The translations under genes were made by a program, and so were the position numbers. From contig CAJMLK010000004.1 in assembly GCA_905214305.1 (NCBI GenBank), positions 1-64,000 on the forward strand: 64,000 nucleotides of DNA, read 5' to 3'. Below the pieces are notes generated by a model. The model had not been told where the DNA came from. It did not search any database and worked only from the letters and a program-made list of their open reading frames with translations. Position 1 is the first letter of the stretch, and each line of letters begins with the position of its first letter. This DNA is from an uncultured bacterium. Lineage in GTDB: Bacteria; Desulfobacterota; Desulfovibrionia; Desulfovibrionales; Desulfovibrionaceae. Shown one piece after another: positions 7,971-16,648 of this stretch.

Positions 7971-9182
7971 TCAGCGCAGCCCGACCAGCCAGTCCAGAAT
8001 GCCCGGTTCCGCGGGGGGCCGGGGAGCTTGCCACTGAGAATCCCTGCCGCTGTCGGAAAAGCGCAGCCGCTCCTGCAAAAGGCGAACGTCCGTCTGTTTT
8101 TCCGCCTCTGGCGTCGGGGCTTCCCCGGCTGCGGGCATTTCCAGCCTTGTCATGTACTGGAAGGGAATGTCCGCATTGGGGCGGCTGGCCATGGCGGCGC
8201 GCACCAGCTTCAGGCTGCTGCCGAAGCGCAGGTCATGAAAAAGTACGTACGTGGCGTTGCGCTTCGGGGCTTCGGCCGCAGTGTCTGACGGGCTGGCTGT
8301 ATCGGCTGTGCCGGACGCAGCGGAAGAAGCGGGCACGCCGGACATCCCGTGCGGCATGTCGCTGGCGGGCAGGGAAGTCATGACCGGCAGCAGGGTAAAG
8401 TCGAAAAAGGCGTCCGCCGCCACTGACTGACGGGCCAGAGCTGCCATGAGTTCCGGGGGCGCGGCCGTATGGGCAACCGGGTCGTCATGGGGGCGGCCCA
8501 GTACATCAAGCCCCTGACTGTACACAAGGCGGCCCCCGGGGCCGTCCTCTTCATACAATGTACGCCAGAACAGGGGGCCGAAGCCATCGGGAAGCACCAC
8601 AATCTGGCCGGCAGCACGGCCTTCGCTCGCCAGACGCTGCTGCGTCTGCGCGGTGTGCCAGGCGTTAAGCCCGACGCACAGGAGCGGATATGCAATAATC
8701 CAGGCCAGGGTCAGCCGCATGAGGCCCCGCCGCGCGCGCCACCGCCAGACCGCCCAGAGCAGGGGCAGGGTCAGCAGCAGGTCTATGATAAAGACCGCAT
8801 TCAGGCGTACCCGTTCATACGAAAAGGGCAGATAGATCATGGTTCCGTAGGTGGTGATGATATCCAGCCAGATGTGCAGCAACACCATGCAAACCATAAA
8901 CAGCCAGACTTTGGCAAAGCTCCAGCATCCCGGCGTGTTCGACCGCCACAGGGGGCGCGCCAGAAGGGCCAGCAGCAGCCCCATCAGCGGTGCTGCCGCC
9001 AGTGAATGGGTAATGCCCCGGTGTAGCTGGAGGAATTGCAGGGGAGTATGGCAAAAAAGCACATCTATGTCAGGCGAGGCCGCTGCGATGGCGGCCAGAG
9101 GCACGGCCCAGCGGGTGGCGGGGCGGTGCGGTAAGGCCAGCATGGCAACTGCGCCGCTGGCGGCATGCGTAATGGGGTCCAT
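7971..9182 (-). CDS. YdjM-like inner-membrane metal-dependent hydrolase
   Basis: 403 residues. The N-terminal half is of the YdjM/DUF457 type: [11 protein letters not shown] start, SPDIDVLF near residue 35, HRGITHSL near residue 54, and a later [12 protein letters not shown] segment. These give a His/Asp cluster typical of membrane-bound metal-dependent hydrolases, set among four to five membrane helices. The C-terminal ~200 residues are soluble with an Ala/Ser/Thr-rich linker and have no assignment. It starts 3 nt after the stop of the lipoprotein gene, in an operon reading toward moaC and lgt. The substrate is unknown. Confidence 0.8.
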   Translation of the reverse strand: MDPITHAASGAVAMLALPHRPATRWAVPLAAIAAASPDIDVLFCHTPLQFLQLHRGITHSLAAAPLMGLLLALLARPLWRSNTPGCWSFAKVWLFMVCMVLLHIWLDIITTYGTMIYLPFSYERVRLNAVFIIDLLLTLPLLWAVWRWRARRGLMRLTLAWIIAYPLLCVGLNAWHTAQTQQRLASEGRAAGQIVVLPDGFGPLFWRTLYEEDGPGGRLVYSQGLDVLGRPHDDPVAHTAAPPELMAALARQSVAADAFFDFTLLPVMTSLPASDMPHGMSGVPASSAASGTADTASPSDTAAEAPKRNATYVLFHDLRFGSSLKLVRAAMASRPNADIPFQYMTRLEMPAAGEAPTPEAEKQTDVRLLQERLRFSDSGRDSQWQAPRPPAEPGILDWLVGLR

Positions 9183-9185
9183 AGG

Positions 9186-9536
9186 TTACTGCTTGAAAGG
9201 GCTGCGTTGTTTGGGAAAAGCCCTGTATTCCGGATGTTCCGGGTTTTGGTCGCGGTCAAGGCCGTGCGCGCGGTTGAACTGCTGCAACCGCCATTGCTGC
9301 GTATTGGCCATGACATCGGGCCTGTTTTGCATATAAAGCAATTGCTGTGTCCGGCTGGAGCCCATGATGGGATAGCGCAACTGGTCTTCGGCCGCTACGC
9401 CCTGTGCCGTGGCAGCCGCGTCGCCGGAGCTTCCCGCGCCGATATCTTTGGGGCCGCACCCGGTCAGCAGGCTTGCCAGGGCAAGACTGCACAGGGCGGC
9501 CCGGACCGGAAAACGGCGGTTGAATATGCTGCTCAT
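9186..9536 (-). CDS. Small lipoprotein of unknown function
   Basis: 116 residues starting [20 protein letters not shown] and continuing to a clean lipobox LLTGC (Cys at residue 27), so it is exported and lipid-anchored. The mature part is polar, Gln- and Arg-rich ([18 protein letters not shown], then a [10 protein letters not shown] segment), with no recognised domain. I chose this start because it gives a canonical signal peptide; an in-frame start at 9656 would add 40 residues in front of it. The Shine-Dalgarno is weak. It is the first gene of the run leading to lgt, the enzyme that would lipidate it. Confidence 0.75.
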   Translation of the reverse strand: MSSIFNRRFPVRAALCSLALASLLTGCGPKDIGAGSSGDAAATAQGVAAEDQLRYPIMGSSRTQQLLYMQNRPDVMANTQQWRLQQFNRAHGLDRDQNPEHPEYRAFPKQRSPFKQ

Positions 9537-9810
9537 GGTGCACAGTATAGTCCCGGTGGCGGCATACGGCAAGAGGGGCGTGCCGCTGGCCTGCTTTTGC
9601 CCGGCGGCCGGGCGCCATGCCTTCATGCTGTCATGCGGCAAGGCTGCCTGTGCCAAAAACGCCCGATTTACGGCGCTCTGCGGCCTGAAAACCGTACGCC
9701 TGACGGCCCGCCTTTTTACTTCCGCTTGCCATGCGGATCACATCAGTCTATGCTGTTGCATTGATTGCGCAACCGTGCGGCCTTGCCGCGCATTACGTAC
9801 AGGAGTTGCC

Positions 9811-10458
9811 ATGCGCCCCGCCCATTGCGGCATTACCCCCGAAGGCTGGCCCTGCATTGGCCTGACCGGATTTTCGGCCCTTGTTTTTGCCGCCCTTGGC
9901 TGGTGGCCTCTGGCCCTTGTTTTTCTGGCCCTGTGCTGGTTCAGCATGCATTTTTTCCGCGATCCCGAGCGTGTGACGCCTCAGGGCAAAGGGCTTGCCA
10001 TCAGCCCCGCCGACGGAAAAGTTATACGAATTGAAGAAAAGGCCGATCCTTTCAGCGGCGAAAAGCGCCTGTGCATCAGCATTTTCATGAATGTTTTCAG
10101 CGTTCATGTGAACCGTTCGCCCGTGGCCGCAACGGTGGAAGACATTCGCTATTTTCCCGGTGCTTTTGTCAATGCCGCCTTTGACAAGGCCGCTACCGAC
10201 AACGAGCGTTGCGCCTACAGCCTGCGCGATACCGAGGGAAAACAGTGGAGCATGGTGCAGATCGCGGGGCTTGTGGCCCGGCGCATTGTCTGCCGCACCG
10301 ATGTGGGCGACACCCTTGAGCGCGGGCAGAAGTACGGCATGATTCGCTTTGGCTCACGTGTTGACCTTTACCTCCCTGAGGGATATGTTGCGGCTGCGCA
10401 GTTGGGGCAGCAGGTTTTTGCCGGGCAGTGTGTTGTGGCCCGCGCAAGGCAAAGCTAG
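9811..10458 (+). CDS. psd: Phosphatidylserine decarboxylase, short form
   Basis: Decarboxylates phosphatidylserine to phosphatidylethanolamine at the inner membrane using a pyruvoyl group. 215 residues, the length of the short Psd class. An N-terminal membrane segment is followed by [15 protein letters not shown], the [14 protein letters not shown] segment, and the self-cleavage site in [13 protein letters not shown], where Gly-Ser is cut to form the pyruvoyl. The start ATG has AGGAG 5 nt upstream. The next gene, pssA, makes its substrate; the spacing is 45 nt, so they form an operon. Confidence 0.95.
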   Translation: MRPAHCGITPEGWPCIGLTGFSALVFAALGWWPLALVFLALCWFSMHFFRDPERVTPQGKGLAISPADGKVIRIEEKADPFSGEKRLCISIFMNVFSVHVNRSPVAATVEDIRYFPGAFVNAAFDKAATDNERCAYSLRDTEGKQWSMVQIAGLVARRIVCRTDVGDTLERGQKYGMIRFGSRVDLYLPEGYVAAAQLGQQVFAGQCVVARARQS

Positions 10459-10503
10459 CTTTTTACAGCGCTATAACGGCCCTCTGGGCCATATTGGTGA
10501 AGC

Positions 10504-11265
10504 ATGACCACAGAAGCCAAAAAGCCGCGCAAAGGAGTATACCTCCTGCCGAACATGATCACGACGTTGAGCATGTTTCTCGGCTTTTTGTCTATGGTAT
10601 GGGCCGGGCAGGGGCGCTTTGAAGCCGCCTGCATGGCCATTCTGCTTTCTGCCGTCATGGACGGGCTTGACGGCAAGGTGGCCCGCCTGACCAATACGGC
10701 CAGCGAGTTCGGCGTACAGTACGATTCGCTTTCCGACCTTGTGGCCTTTGGCCTTGCGCCCGCCATGCTGCTCTGGCAGTGGCAGTTGCAAAGCTTTAAC
10801 CGCGTGGGCATTGCCGCGGCCTTTATCTATGCCGCATGCGGAGCCTTGCGCCTTGCACGTTTCAACGTCAGCACGGCTGCTGCGGGCAAGCGCTTTTTCA
10901 TCGGCCTGCCCATCCCTGCCGGCGGCTGCACCATCGTGACCTTCGTGTTCTTTGCCGCTCTGTTCCCTGAAGTGTTGCAGCCCGTTACGCCCTATGTGGC
11001 CCTTTTGCTGGCCTTGGGCGTGGGCACATTGATGGTGAGCCGGGTGCGGTATTTTTCCTTCAAGGAATACGACTTTTTGCGCGCGCACCCTGTTCGCGCC
11101 ATGCTTGCCTTTCTGCTCATTCTTGCCACCGTCATTTCCTTTCCCCGCGTCATGGGCTTTGTGCTCTGTGCGGTGTATATTGCCGGTGGTCTCATCTACA
11201 CCTTCGTGATCCTTCCCCGTCGCGACCGGCAGCTACTACGCGCCCTATCGCCCCAGAGCGATTAA
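10504..11265 (+). CDS. pssA: CDP-diacylglycerol-serine O-phosphatidyltransferase
   Basis: Condenses CDP-diacylglycerol with serine to give phosphatidylserine. 253 residues with several membrane helices and the CDP-alcohol phosphotransferase signature DGLDGKVARLTNTASEFG ending in QYDSLSD near residues 58-83. The LPNMITTLSMFLG start is typical of the membrane-bound family. It follows psd closely and may be read through into leuA, whose start lies 115 nt further on. Confidence 0.95.
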   Translation: MTTEAKKPRKGVYLLPNMITTLSMFLGFLSMVWAGQGRFEAACMAILLSAVMDGLDGKVARLTNTASEFGVQYDSLSDLVAFGLAPAMLLWQWQLQSFNRVGIAAAFIYAACGALRLARFNVSTAAAGKRFFIGLPIPAGGCTIVTFVFFAALFPEVLQPVTPYVALLLALGVGTLMVSRVRYFSFKEYDFLRAHPVRAMLAFLLILATVISFPRVMGFVLCAVYIAGGLIYTFVILPRRDRQLLRALSPQSD

Positions 11266-11380
11266 GGTTGCGTAACGGCTCGCCGCCCCTATGGGCGGAA
11301 TGCCTCCCTCCCTGGAACCGCCGCCCCGTCGGTGGCCGTTATGCAAGATACATTACTTGTCATACCCAGAGGAGTCTCTC

Positions 11381-12931
11381 ATGAATAATCGTGTATATTT
11401 TTTCGATACCACCTTGCGCGATGGCGAGCAGTCGCCCGGCGCCACCATGAATTTGCAGGAAAAATTGCGCCTGGCGCATCAGCTTGAAGTGCTCGGCGTT
11501 GATATTATGGAAGCCGGTTTTCCCGCTTCCAGCCCCGGCGATTTCGAGTCTGTGCAGCGCATTGCCGCGCAGGCCGGTGATATACAGGTGGCCGGTCTTG
11601 CCCGCTGCGTTGCGGGAGATATTGACCGCTGCTGGGAAGCCATCAAGCTGGCGCGCAACCCGCGCATTCACATCTTTCTTTCCACTTCGCCGCTGCATAT
11701 GCGCCACAAGTTGCGCAAAGATCCCGATGACGTGCTCAGGATGGCCGTGGAGGGAGTGAAGCGTTGCGCCATGTATACAAACAACGTGGAATTTTCCTGC
11801 GAGGATTTTTCGCGATCCGAACCGGAATTTCTCTGCCGTGTGGTGGAAGCCGTCATCAATGCCGGAGCCACCACGGTCAACCTGCCGGACACTGTGGGCT
11901 ATGCCCAGCCCGCCGAATACGCGGCGCGCATCGAGCATGTCATCACCAATACGCCCAACAGCGACAAGGCCATTTTCAGCGTGCACTGCCATAACGACCT
12001 GGGCCTTGCCGTGGCCAACACGCTGGCGGCCTTCAAGGTGGGGGTGCGGCAGGCCGAGGTGACGCTCAACGGCATCGGCGAGCGCGCGGGCAATGCCTCG
12101 CTGGAAGAGGTTGTCATGAACCTGCGGGTGCGGCAGGATTATTTTGGCCTGGAGCACAATATCATCACCGAGCAGCTCTATCCTTCGTGCCGCCTGCTTT
12201 CGATGACCATCGGCCAGCCCATACCCAACAACAAGGCCATCGTGGGGGCCAACGCCTTTGCGCACGAGTCCGGAATTCATCAGGACGGCATGCTTAAAAA
12301 CCGCGAAACCTACGAAATCATGACGCCGCAGTCGGTGGGCCGTACCGAGAGCAATCTTGTTATCGGCAAGCATTCGGGCCGCAATGCCGTGCGCAACAAG
12401 TTTGAAGCCATGGGCTACAAGCTTGAAGATGAGCAGCTCAACCTGCTTTTCGAGGCTGTAAAGCAGTTGGCCGACCGCAAGAAAAGCCTGCATGATGATG
12501 ACCTTATGGCGCTTGTGCAGGAAGAGATATACCGCGCGCCCGACCGTTTCCGTCTGCGCCATGTGAGTGTGCAAAGCTCGGACGCTGGCGGCGTGCCGCC
12601 CACGGCCGCCGTTATTATGGATGTGGACGGCAAGGAAAGCAGCGGTGCGGGATTTGGCGTCGGCCCGGTGGACGCGCTCTTCAATGTCATTGCGGACATG
12701 GTGGGTCGCGAGGCCGAGCTTGAGCAGTACGCCATCAACGCCATTACCGGAGGAACCGACGCTCTGGGCGAAGTGACTGTACGCCTGCGCGACGGGGATT
12801 ACAGCGCCGTGGGGCGTGGAACGCATCCCGATATTTTTGTGGCCAGCGCCCGAGCCTATGTCAACGCTTTGAACCATCTTTCCAAAAAGGAAGAAGAAGG
12901 CCCGCGTCTGCATTGTCAGCATGACGGATAG
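11381..12931 (+). CDS. leuA: 2-Isopropylmalate synthase
   Basis: Condenses acetyl-CoA with 2-oxoisovalerate, the first committed step of leucine synthesis. 516 residues, full length. The TIM-barrel domain begins [17 protein letters not shown] and contains NLPDTVGYA and [17 protein letters not shown], with the metal-binding histidines. The linker holds [15 protein letters not shown]. The C-terminal ~130 residues form the allosteric leucine-binding LeuA dimer domain ([10 protein letters not shown], then EVTVRLRDG). The start is the ATG 6 nt after AGAGGAG; an in-frame upstream ATG at 11291 has no such site. leuC follows after 185 nt. Confidence 0.97.
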   Translation: MNNRVYFFDTTLRDGEQSPGATMNLQEKLRLAHQLEVLGVDIMEAGFPASSPGDFESVQRIAAQAGDIQVAGLARCVAGDIDRCWEAIKLARNPRIHIFLSTSPLHMRHKLRKDPDDVLRMAVEGVKRCAMYTNNVEFSCEDFSRSEPEFLCRVVEAVINAGATTVNLPDTVGYAQPAEYAARIEHVITNTPNSDKAIFSVHCHNDLGLAVANTLAAFKVGVRQAEVTLNGIGERAGNASLEEVVMNLRVRQDYFGLEHNIITEQLYPSCRLLSMTIGQPIPNNKAIVGANAFAHESGIHQDGMLKNRETYEIMTPQSVGRTESNLVIGKHSGRNAVRNKFEAMGYKLEDEQLNLLFEAVKQLADRKKSLHDDDLMALVQEEIYRAPDRFRLRHVSVQSSDAGGVPPTAAVIMDVDGKESSGAGFGVGPVDALFNVIADMVGREAELEQYAINAITGGTDALGEVTVRLRDGDYSAVGRGTHPDIFVASARAYVNALNHLSKKEEEGPRLHCQHDG

Positions 12932-13116
12932 GCGTTTTTTCCCTGCATGGATGACCGGCGGCATGGCGTCGGCGTTAATCGGAACCCCATCGGCCAGGCC
13001 GAAATGCCCGTGCACGGCGGATTCCTTTTCGGGGCGGCACAGGCCCCGGGGGATGTCGGCAGCAACCGATCCCGTGGGCATACCGCAGGGGTTCAAGCTT
13101 CAAAGGAGAACAGATC

Positions 13117-14379
13117 ATGGCTCAGACGCTTGCGCAAAAAATATTGCAAGCCCATACGGACGATGCGGTGGAACAGGACGGCCAGATCGTCCAGTGCCGG
13201 GTGTCAATGGTGCTTGCCAATGATATTACCGGCCCGCTGGCTATCAAATCCTTTTACGGCATGGGCGCGAAAAAGGTTTTTGACCGCACCCGGATTGCCC
13301 TTGTGATGGACCATTTTACCCCGCAGAAAGACATTGATTCAGCCAATCAGGTGCTTATCAGCCGCCGGTTTGCCGAAGAGCAGGGCATTGTGCACTATTA
13401 CGAGGGCGGCGATTGCGGCGTGGAGCATACCCTGCTGCCGGAACAGGGGCTGGTGGGCCCCGGCGACCTTGTCATCGGGGCAGACAGCCACACCTGCACC
13501 TATGGCGGCATTGGCGCATTTGCCACGGGCATGGGTTCGACAGACATTGCGGCGGGCATGGCCCTGGGCGAAACCTGGCTCAAGGTCCCGCCCACCATCC
13601 GCGTCAATATCCGTGGCGACATGCCCCGCTGGCTGCGTGGCAAGGATCTGATGCTCATGCTTATCGGCGCCATCGGTGTGGACGGCGCTCTGTACAAGGC
13701 GCTGGAATTCGGTGGCCCCGTGGTGGACGCCCTTTCCGTCGAGGGCCGCCTGAGCATGGCAAACATGGCTATCGAGGCTGGCGGCAAGGTGGGGCTTTTT
13801 GCCGTGGACGCCAAGACACGCACCTATTGCGCCGAGCACAAGCGCCCCGGCGTGCTGGATAATATGGCTGCCGATCCCGGTGCTGCCTATGAGCGGGTGG
13901 TGGACATGAATGTGACGGACAAGGAGCCTGTGGTGGCCTGTCCGCATCTGCCGTCCAATGTGAAGCCAGTTTCCGAGGTGCGTGATACGGCCATCCAGCA
14001 GGTTGTTATAGGCTCCTGCACCAACGGGCGCATCAGCGACATGCGCGATGCCGCCGAGATTCTGCGTGGCCGCAAGGTGGACAGACACGTGCGCTGCATC
14101 GTGCTGCCTTCCACGCCCACAGTGTGGAAACAGTGCCTCCGCGAAGGACTTGTCGAAGTATTCATGGAGGCGGGATGCATTGTGGGGCCAAGCACGTGCG
14201 GGCCTTGCCTCGGTGGGCATATGGGGATTCTGGGCGATGGCGAGCGAGCCGTAGCCACCACCAACCGCAACTTCAGGGGCCGCATGGGCAGCCTGAGTTC
14301 CGAGGTGTATCTGGCAAGCCCTCTGGTGGCCGCCGCCTCGGCTGTCACCGGATATGTGGCCGGGCCTGACCAGCTGTAA
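13117..14379 (+). CDS. leuC: 3-Isopropylmalate dehydratase, large subunit
   Basis: With LeuD isomerises 2-isopropylmalate to 3-isopropylmalate through a [4Fe-4S] cluster. 420 residues, the shorter LeuC subclass rather than the ~466-residue enterobacterial form. Visible motifs are MDHFTPQKD, IGADSHTCTYGGIGAFATGM, VVIGSCTNGRISD and GPSTCGPCLGGHMG; the cysteines of the last two bind the cluster. A strong AAAGGAG lies 11 nt before the ATG. leuD follows after 131 nt, in which I see no gene. Confidence 0.97.
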   Translation: MAQTLAQKILQAHTDDAVEQDGQIVQCRVSMVLANDITGPLAIKSFYGMGAKKVFDRTRIALVMDHFTPQKDIDSANQVLISRRFAEEQGIVHYYEGGDCGVEHTLLPEQGLVGPGDLVIGADSHTCTYGGIGAFATGMGSTDIAAGMALGETWLKVPPTIRVNIRGDMPRWLRGKDLMLMLIGAIGVDGALYKALEFGGPVVDALSVEGRLSMANMAIEAGGKVGLFAVDAKTRTYCAEHKRPGVLDNMAADPGAAYERVVDMNVTDKEPVVACPHLPSNVKPVSEVRDTAIQQVVIGSCTNGRISDMRDAAEILRGRKVDRHVRCIVLPSTPTVWKQCLREGLVEVFMEAGCIVGPSTCGPCLGGHMGILGDGERAVATTNRNFRGRMGSLSSEVYLASPLVAAASAVTGYVAGPDQL

Positions 14380-14510
14380 AGCCGGGCTTTCTTCGCCGTT
14401 GATCCGCAGCCGGGCATCCGCCCGGACGGACTGCGAAACGCAGGATGCCGCCAGCAGGGCCGTGACAGCAATTGCATGCGTCCAGCAGGCAGGCAAAAAG
14501 GATTATGATC

Positions 14511-15002
14511 ATGAACTACAAGGGCAAGGCCCACAAGGTGGGCGAACATATTGATACGGATGCCATTATCCCCGCGCGCTTTCTTGTAACCACTGACGCG
14601 CAAAAGCTTGGCGAAAACTGCATGTCCGGGCTTGAACCCGGCTGGGCGAAGCGTGTGGCTCCCGGCGACATCATGGTGGCCGGGCGCAACTTCGGCTGCG
14701 GCTCATCGCGTGAGCATGCCCCCATAGCCATTCTGGGCGCGGGCATGCCCGTGGTCATCGGCCACAGCTTTGCACGCATTTTCTACCGCAATGCCTTTAA
14801 TATGGGGCTGTTGCTCATGGAAGTGGGGGATGAGGTGGACAAAATCAGTGACGGGGACGAGCTGGAAATAGACGCCTCCACAGGCGCTATCCGCAATCTG
14901 ACCACCGGTGCTGAAATCACCTGCCCGCCTTTGCCCGCATCCATGTCTGCCATTCTCGCCAAGGGTGGGCTTGTGGGTTATGTGAAGGAGCGGCTCGCCT
15001 AG
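14511..15002 (+). CDS. leuD: 3-Isopropylmalate dehydratase, small subunit
   Basis: Swivel subunit of the isomerase made with LeuC. 163 residues, the short class that partners the 420-residue LeuC. Motifs are [13 protein letters not shown] near residue 13, [19 protein letters not shown] near residue 62 and [16 protein letters not shown] near residue 86. I chose [11 protein letters not shown] as the start, 5-10 nt after an AAGGATT site, over an in-frame ATG 13 codons upstream. The TAG stop is the first three bases of a family A palindromic repeat. Confidence 0.96.
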   Translation: MNYKGKAHKVGEHIDTDAIIPARFLVTTDAQKLGENCMSGLEPGWAKRVAPGDIMVAGRNFGCGSSREHAPIAILGAGMPVVIGHSFARIFYRNAFNMGLLLMEVGDEVDKISDGDELEIDASTGAIRNLTTGAEITCPPLPASMSAILAKGGLVGYVKERLA

Positions 15003-15150
15003 AGCAATTTCACTTTGAAATTGCTCTGGCGGCTGCGTGAGCAGACGTTCGCTACGGAGGCGTAAGCGCAGTTTATCTGCGCGGTTAAACGCCGAAGTGA
15101 GCGTGCCTTGAACTTTGAGAATGTATATTCTCAAAGTTAATCTGCTCTAG
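15000..15150 (+). repeat. Family A interspersed palindromic repeat, full copy, starting at the leuD stop
   Basis: The ~150-nt unit opens with a 12-bp-stem hairpin (15001-15027, AGAGCAATTTCA / TGAAATTGCTCT) and passes through GGCGGCTGCGTGAGCAGACG. It closes with a palindrome AACTTTGAGAAT...ATTCTCAAAGTT (15111-15138) and GCTCTAG. The copy at 60021-60170 is nearly its reverse complement over the whole length; shorter or diverged copies lie at 44641-44829, 53094-53145, 54108-54155 and 59861-59907. Confidence 0.85.
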
Positions 15151-15206
15151 ATTGTAAAGGCTGTTGCCCGAGCAGATGCCCGCCACGAGCGGCACGCAGT
15201 CTGCCT

Positions 15207-15240
15207 GCGCAGACAGGTGCGCAGACAGGTGCGCAGACAG
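15207..15240. repeat. 12-bp tandem repeat, ~2.8 copies
   Basis: GCGCAGACAGGT is repeated at 15207, 15219 and 15231 (last copy partial). A second short tandem, GGTGCGTAACCCC twice, sits at 15312-15337. Together with the family A repeat these fill the 449-nt leuD-leuB gap, which holds no gene. Confidence 0.8.
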
Positions 15241-15451
15241 ATGGCAGGCAGGTGCGCAGTGTGCGCTGATTGAGGGGAATATTTCTCTCACAGGCAGCAG
15301 GCGGCGCGCCCGGTGCGTAACCCCGGTGCGTAACCCCGGAACCGCAGCCACGCGGGCAGCCGCCGGGCAGGGGAAGAGCCTGCATCAGGAAAAAAGCCGT
15401 GCCCTGGGCCGGGCGTTCCTGAAGATGACCAAATATATTGAAGGATGTTTC

Positions 15452-16525
15452 ATGAAAAAGACTATCTGCCTGTTACCCGGCGACGGTATTGGCCCGGAAA
15501 TAGTAGCTCAGGGCGTCAAGGTGCTGGAAGCCACGGCTGAAAAGTTCGGCCACGGCTTTGTTTTTGAAACAGCCCTTATCGGCGGTGCGGCCATTGACGC
15601 CGAGGGCGATCCCCTGCCCGAGGCCACGGTGCGGCTGTGCCGCAATGCCGATGCCGTGTATCTGGGCGCAGTGGGCGGTCCCAAATGGGATGGCATGAGT
15701 CAGGACCTGCGCCCTGAAAAGGGCCTGCTGCGCATCCGCAAAGAGCTTGGCCTGTTTGCCAATCTGCGTCCGGCCATGCTTTTGCCCGAGCTTGCTGGGG
15801 CCTGCCTGTTGCGGGCCGACATCGCGGCCAGAGGTCTTGATCTTGTGGTGGTGCGCGAACTGACGGGGGATGTATACTTCGGTGAACCTCGCGGCATTGA
15901 AGTGCGCGAAGGGCTGCGCACCGGCTACAATACCATGCTGTATAATGAGGAAGAAATCCGCCGCATCGCCACGGTTGCCTTTGAAACGGCCCGCAGGCGC
16001 AGGCGCAGGGTGTGCTCTGTGGAAAAGAGCAATGTGCTGGAGTGCTCGCGCCTGTGGAAAGAAGTGGTCATGGAAGTTCACCGGGAATACAGCGATGTGG
16101 AACTGAGCCACATGTATGTGGACAATGCCGCCATGCAGCTTGTGCGCGACCCTTCACAGTTTGACGTGATCCTGACGGGCAATATCTTTGGCGACATCCT
16201 GTCGGACGAAGCATCGGTAATCACCGGTTCGCTGGGCATGCTGCCTTCCGCCTCCACCGGTGCTGCCGGGCCGGGCCTGTTTGAACCCATACACGGTTCC
16301 GCCCCGGATATCGCGGGGCATGACGTGGCCAATCCCTTGGCGACCATCCTTTCGGCAGCCATGATGCTGCGTCTGGGTTTTGATATGGCCGAGGAGGCGG
16401 ATCATGTTGAAAGGGCCGTGCGCAAGGCTCTGGCCGACGGTTTCCGCACTGCCGACATTATGGAACCCGGCAAGGAACTGCTGGGCTGCAAAGCCATGGG
16501 CGATAAAGTGGTGGAACGCCTGTAG
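15452..16525 (+). CDS. leuB: 3-Isopropylmalate dehydrogenase
   Basis: NAD-dependent oxidative decarboxylation of 3-isopropylmalate to 2-oxoisocaproate, third step of leucine synthesis. 357 residues, full length. It begins [18 protein letters not shown] and contains [44 protein letters not shown] and the metal and NAD site ending [20 protein letters not shown]. The start is chosen after GAAGGATG; in-frame starts further upstream run through repeats. It is separated from leuD by 449 nt of repeats, so it may have its own promoter. A strong terminator follows. Confidence 0.96.
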   Translation: MKKTICLLPGDGIGPEIVAQGVKVLEATAEKFGHGFVFETALIGGAAIDAEGDPLPEATVRLCRNADAVYLGAVGGPKWDGMSQDLRPEKGLLRIRKELGLFANLRPAMLLPELAGACLLRADIAARGLDLVVVRELTGDVYFGEPRGIEVREGLRTGYNTMLYNEEEIRRIATVAFETARRRRRRVCSVEKSNVLECSRLWKEVVMEVHREYSDVELSHMYVDNAAMQLVRDPSQFDVILTGNIFGDILSDEASVITGSLGMLPSASTGAAGPGLFEPIHGSAPDIAGHDVANPLATILSAAMMLRLGFDMAEEADHVERAVRKALADGFRTADIMEPGKELLGCKAMGDKVVERL

Positions 16526-16559
16526 GGCAAGTTCTGCGCAAAAGATTCCGGTTTTCGGT

Positions 16560-16604
16560 ATTCCATCAGAAAAGCCCGCATTTCGCGGGCTTTTCTGATG
16601 GAAT
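16560..16604. terminator. Strong bidirectional terminator after leuB
   Basis: A perfect 20-bp inverted repeat (16560-16579 with 16585-16604) around a 5-nt loop, with GCCCGC/GCGGGC at the apex followed by TTTT and preceded by AAAA. It lies between leuB and the converging GGDEF gene. Confidence 0.9.
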
Positions 16605-16648
16605 ATACCTGTCGGCATGCTTTTGGGCCTGCGGGCAGCGGGGTGTTG

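Noticed and set aside
9409..9810. N-terminal extension of Psd from upstream in-frame starts
   Set aside because: It is antisense to the lipoprotein gene at its start and lacks a ribosome site; ATG 9811 has AGGAG and the family N-terminus.
11360..13096. A 578-residue minus-strand ORF
   Set aside because: It lies opposite leuA, whose protein matches its family end to end; the minus reading is His/Gly/Ala-rich with no domain. Such long shadows are usual at this GC content.
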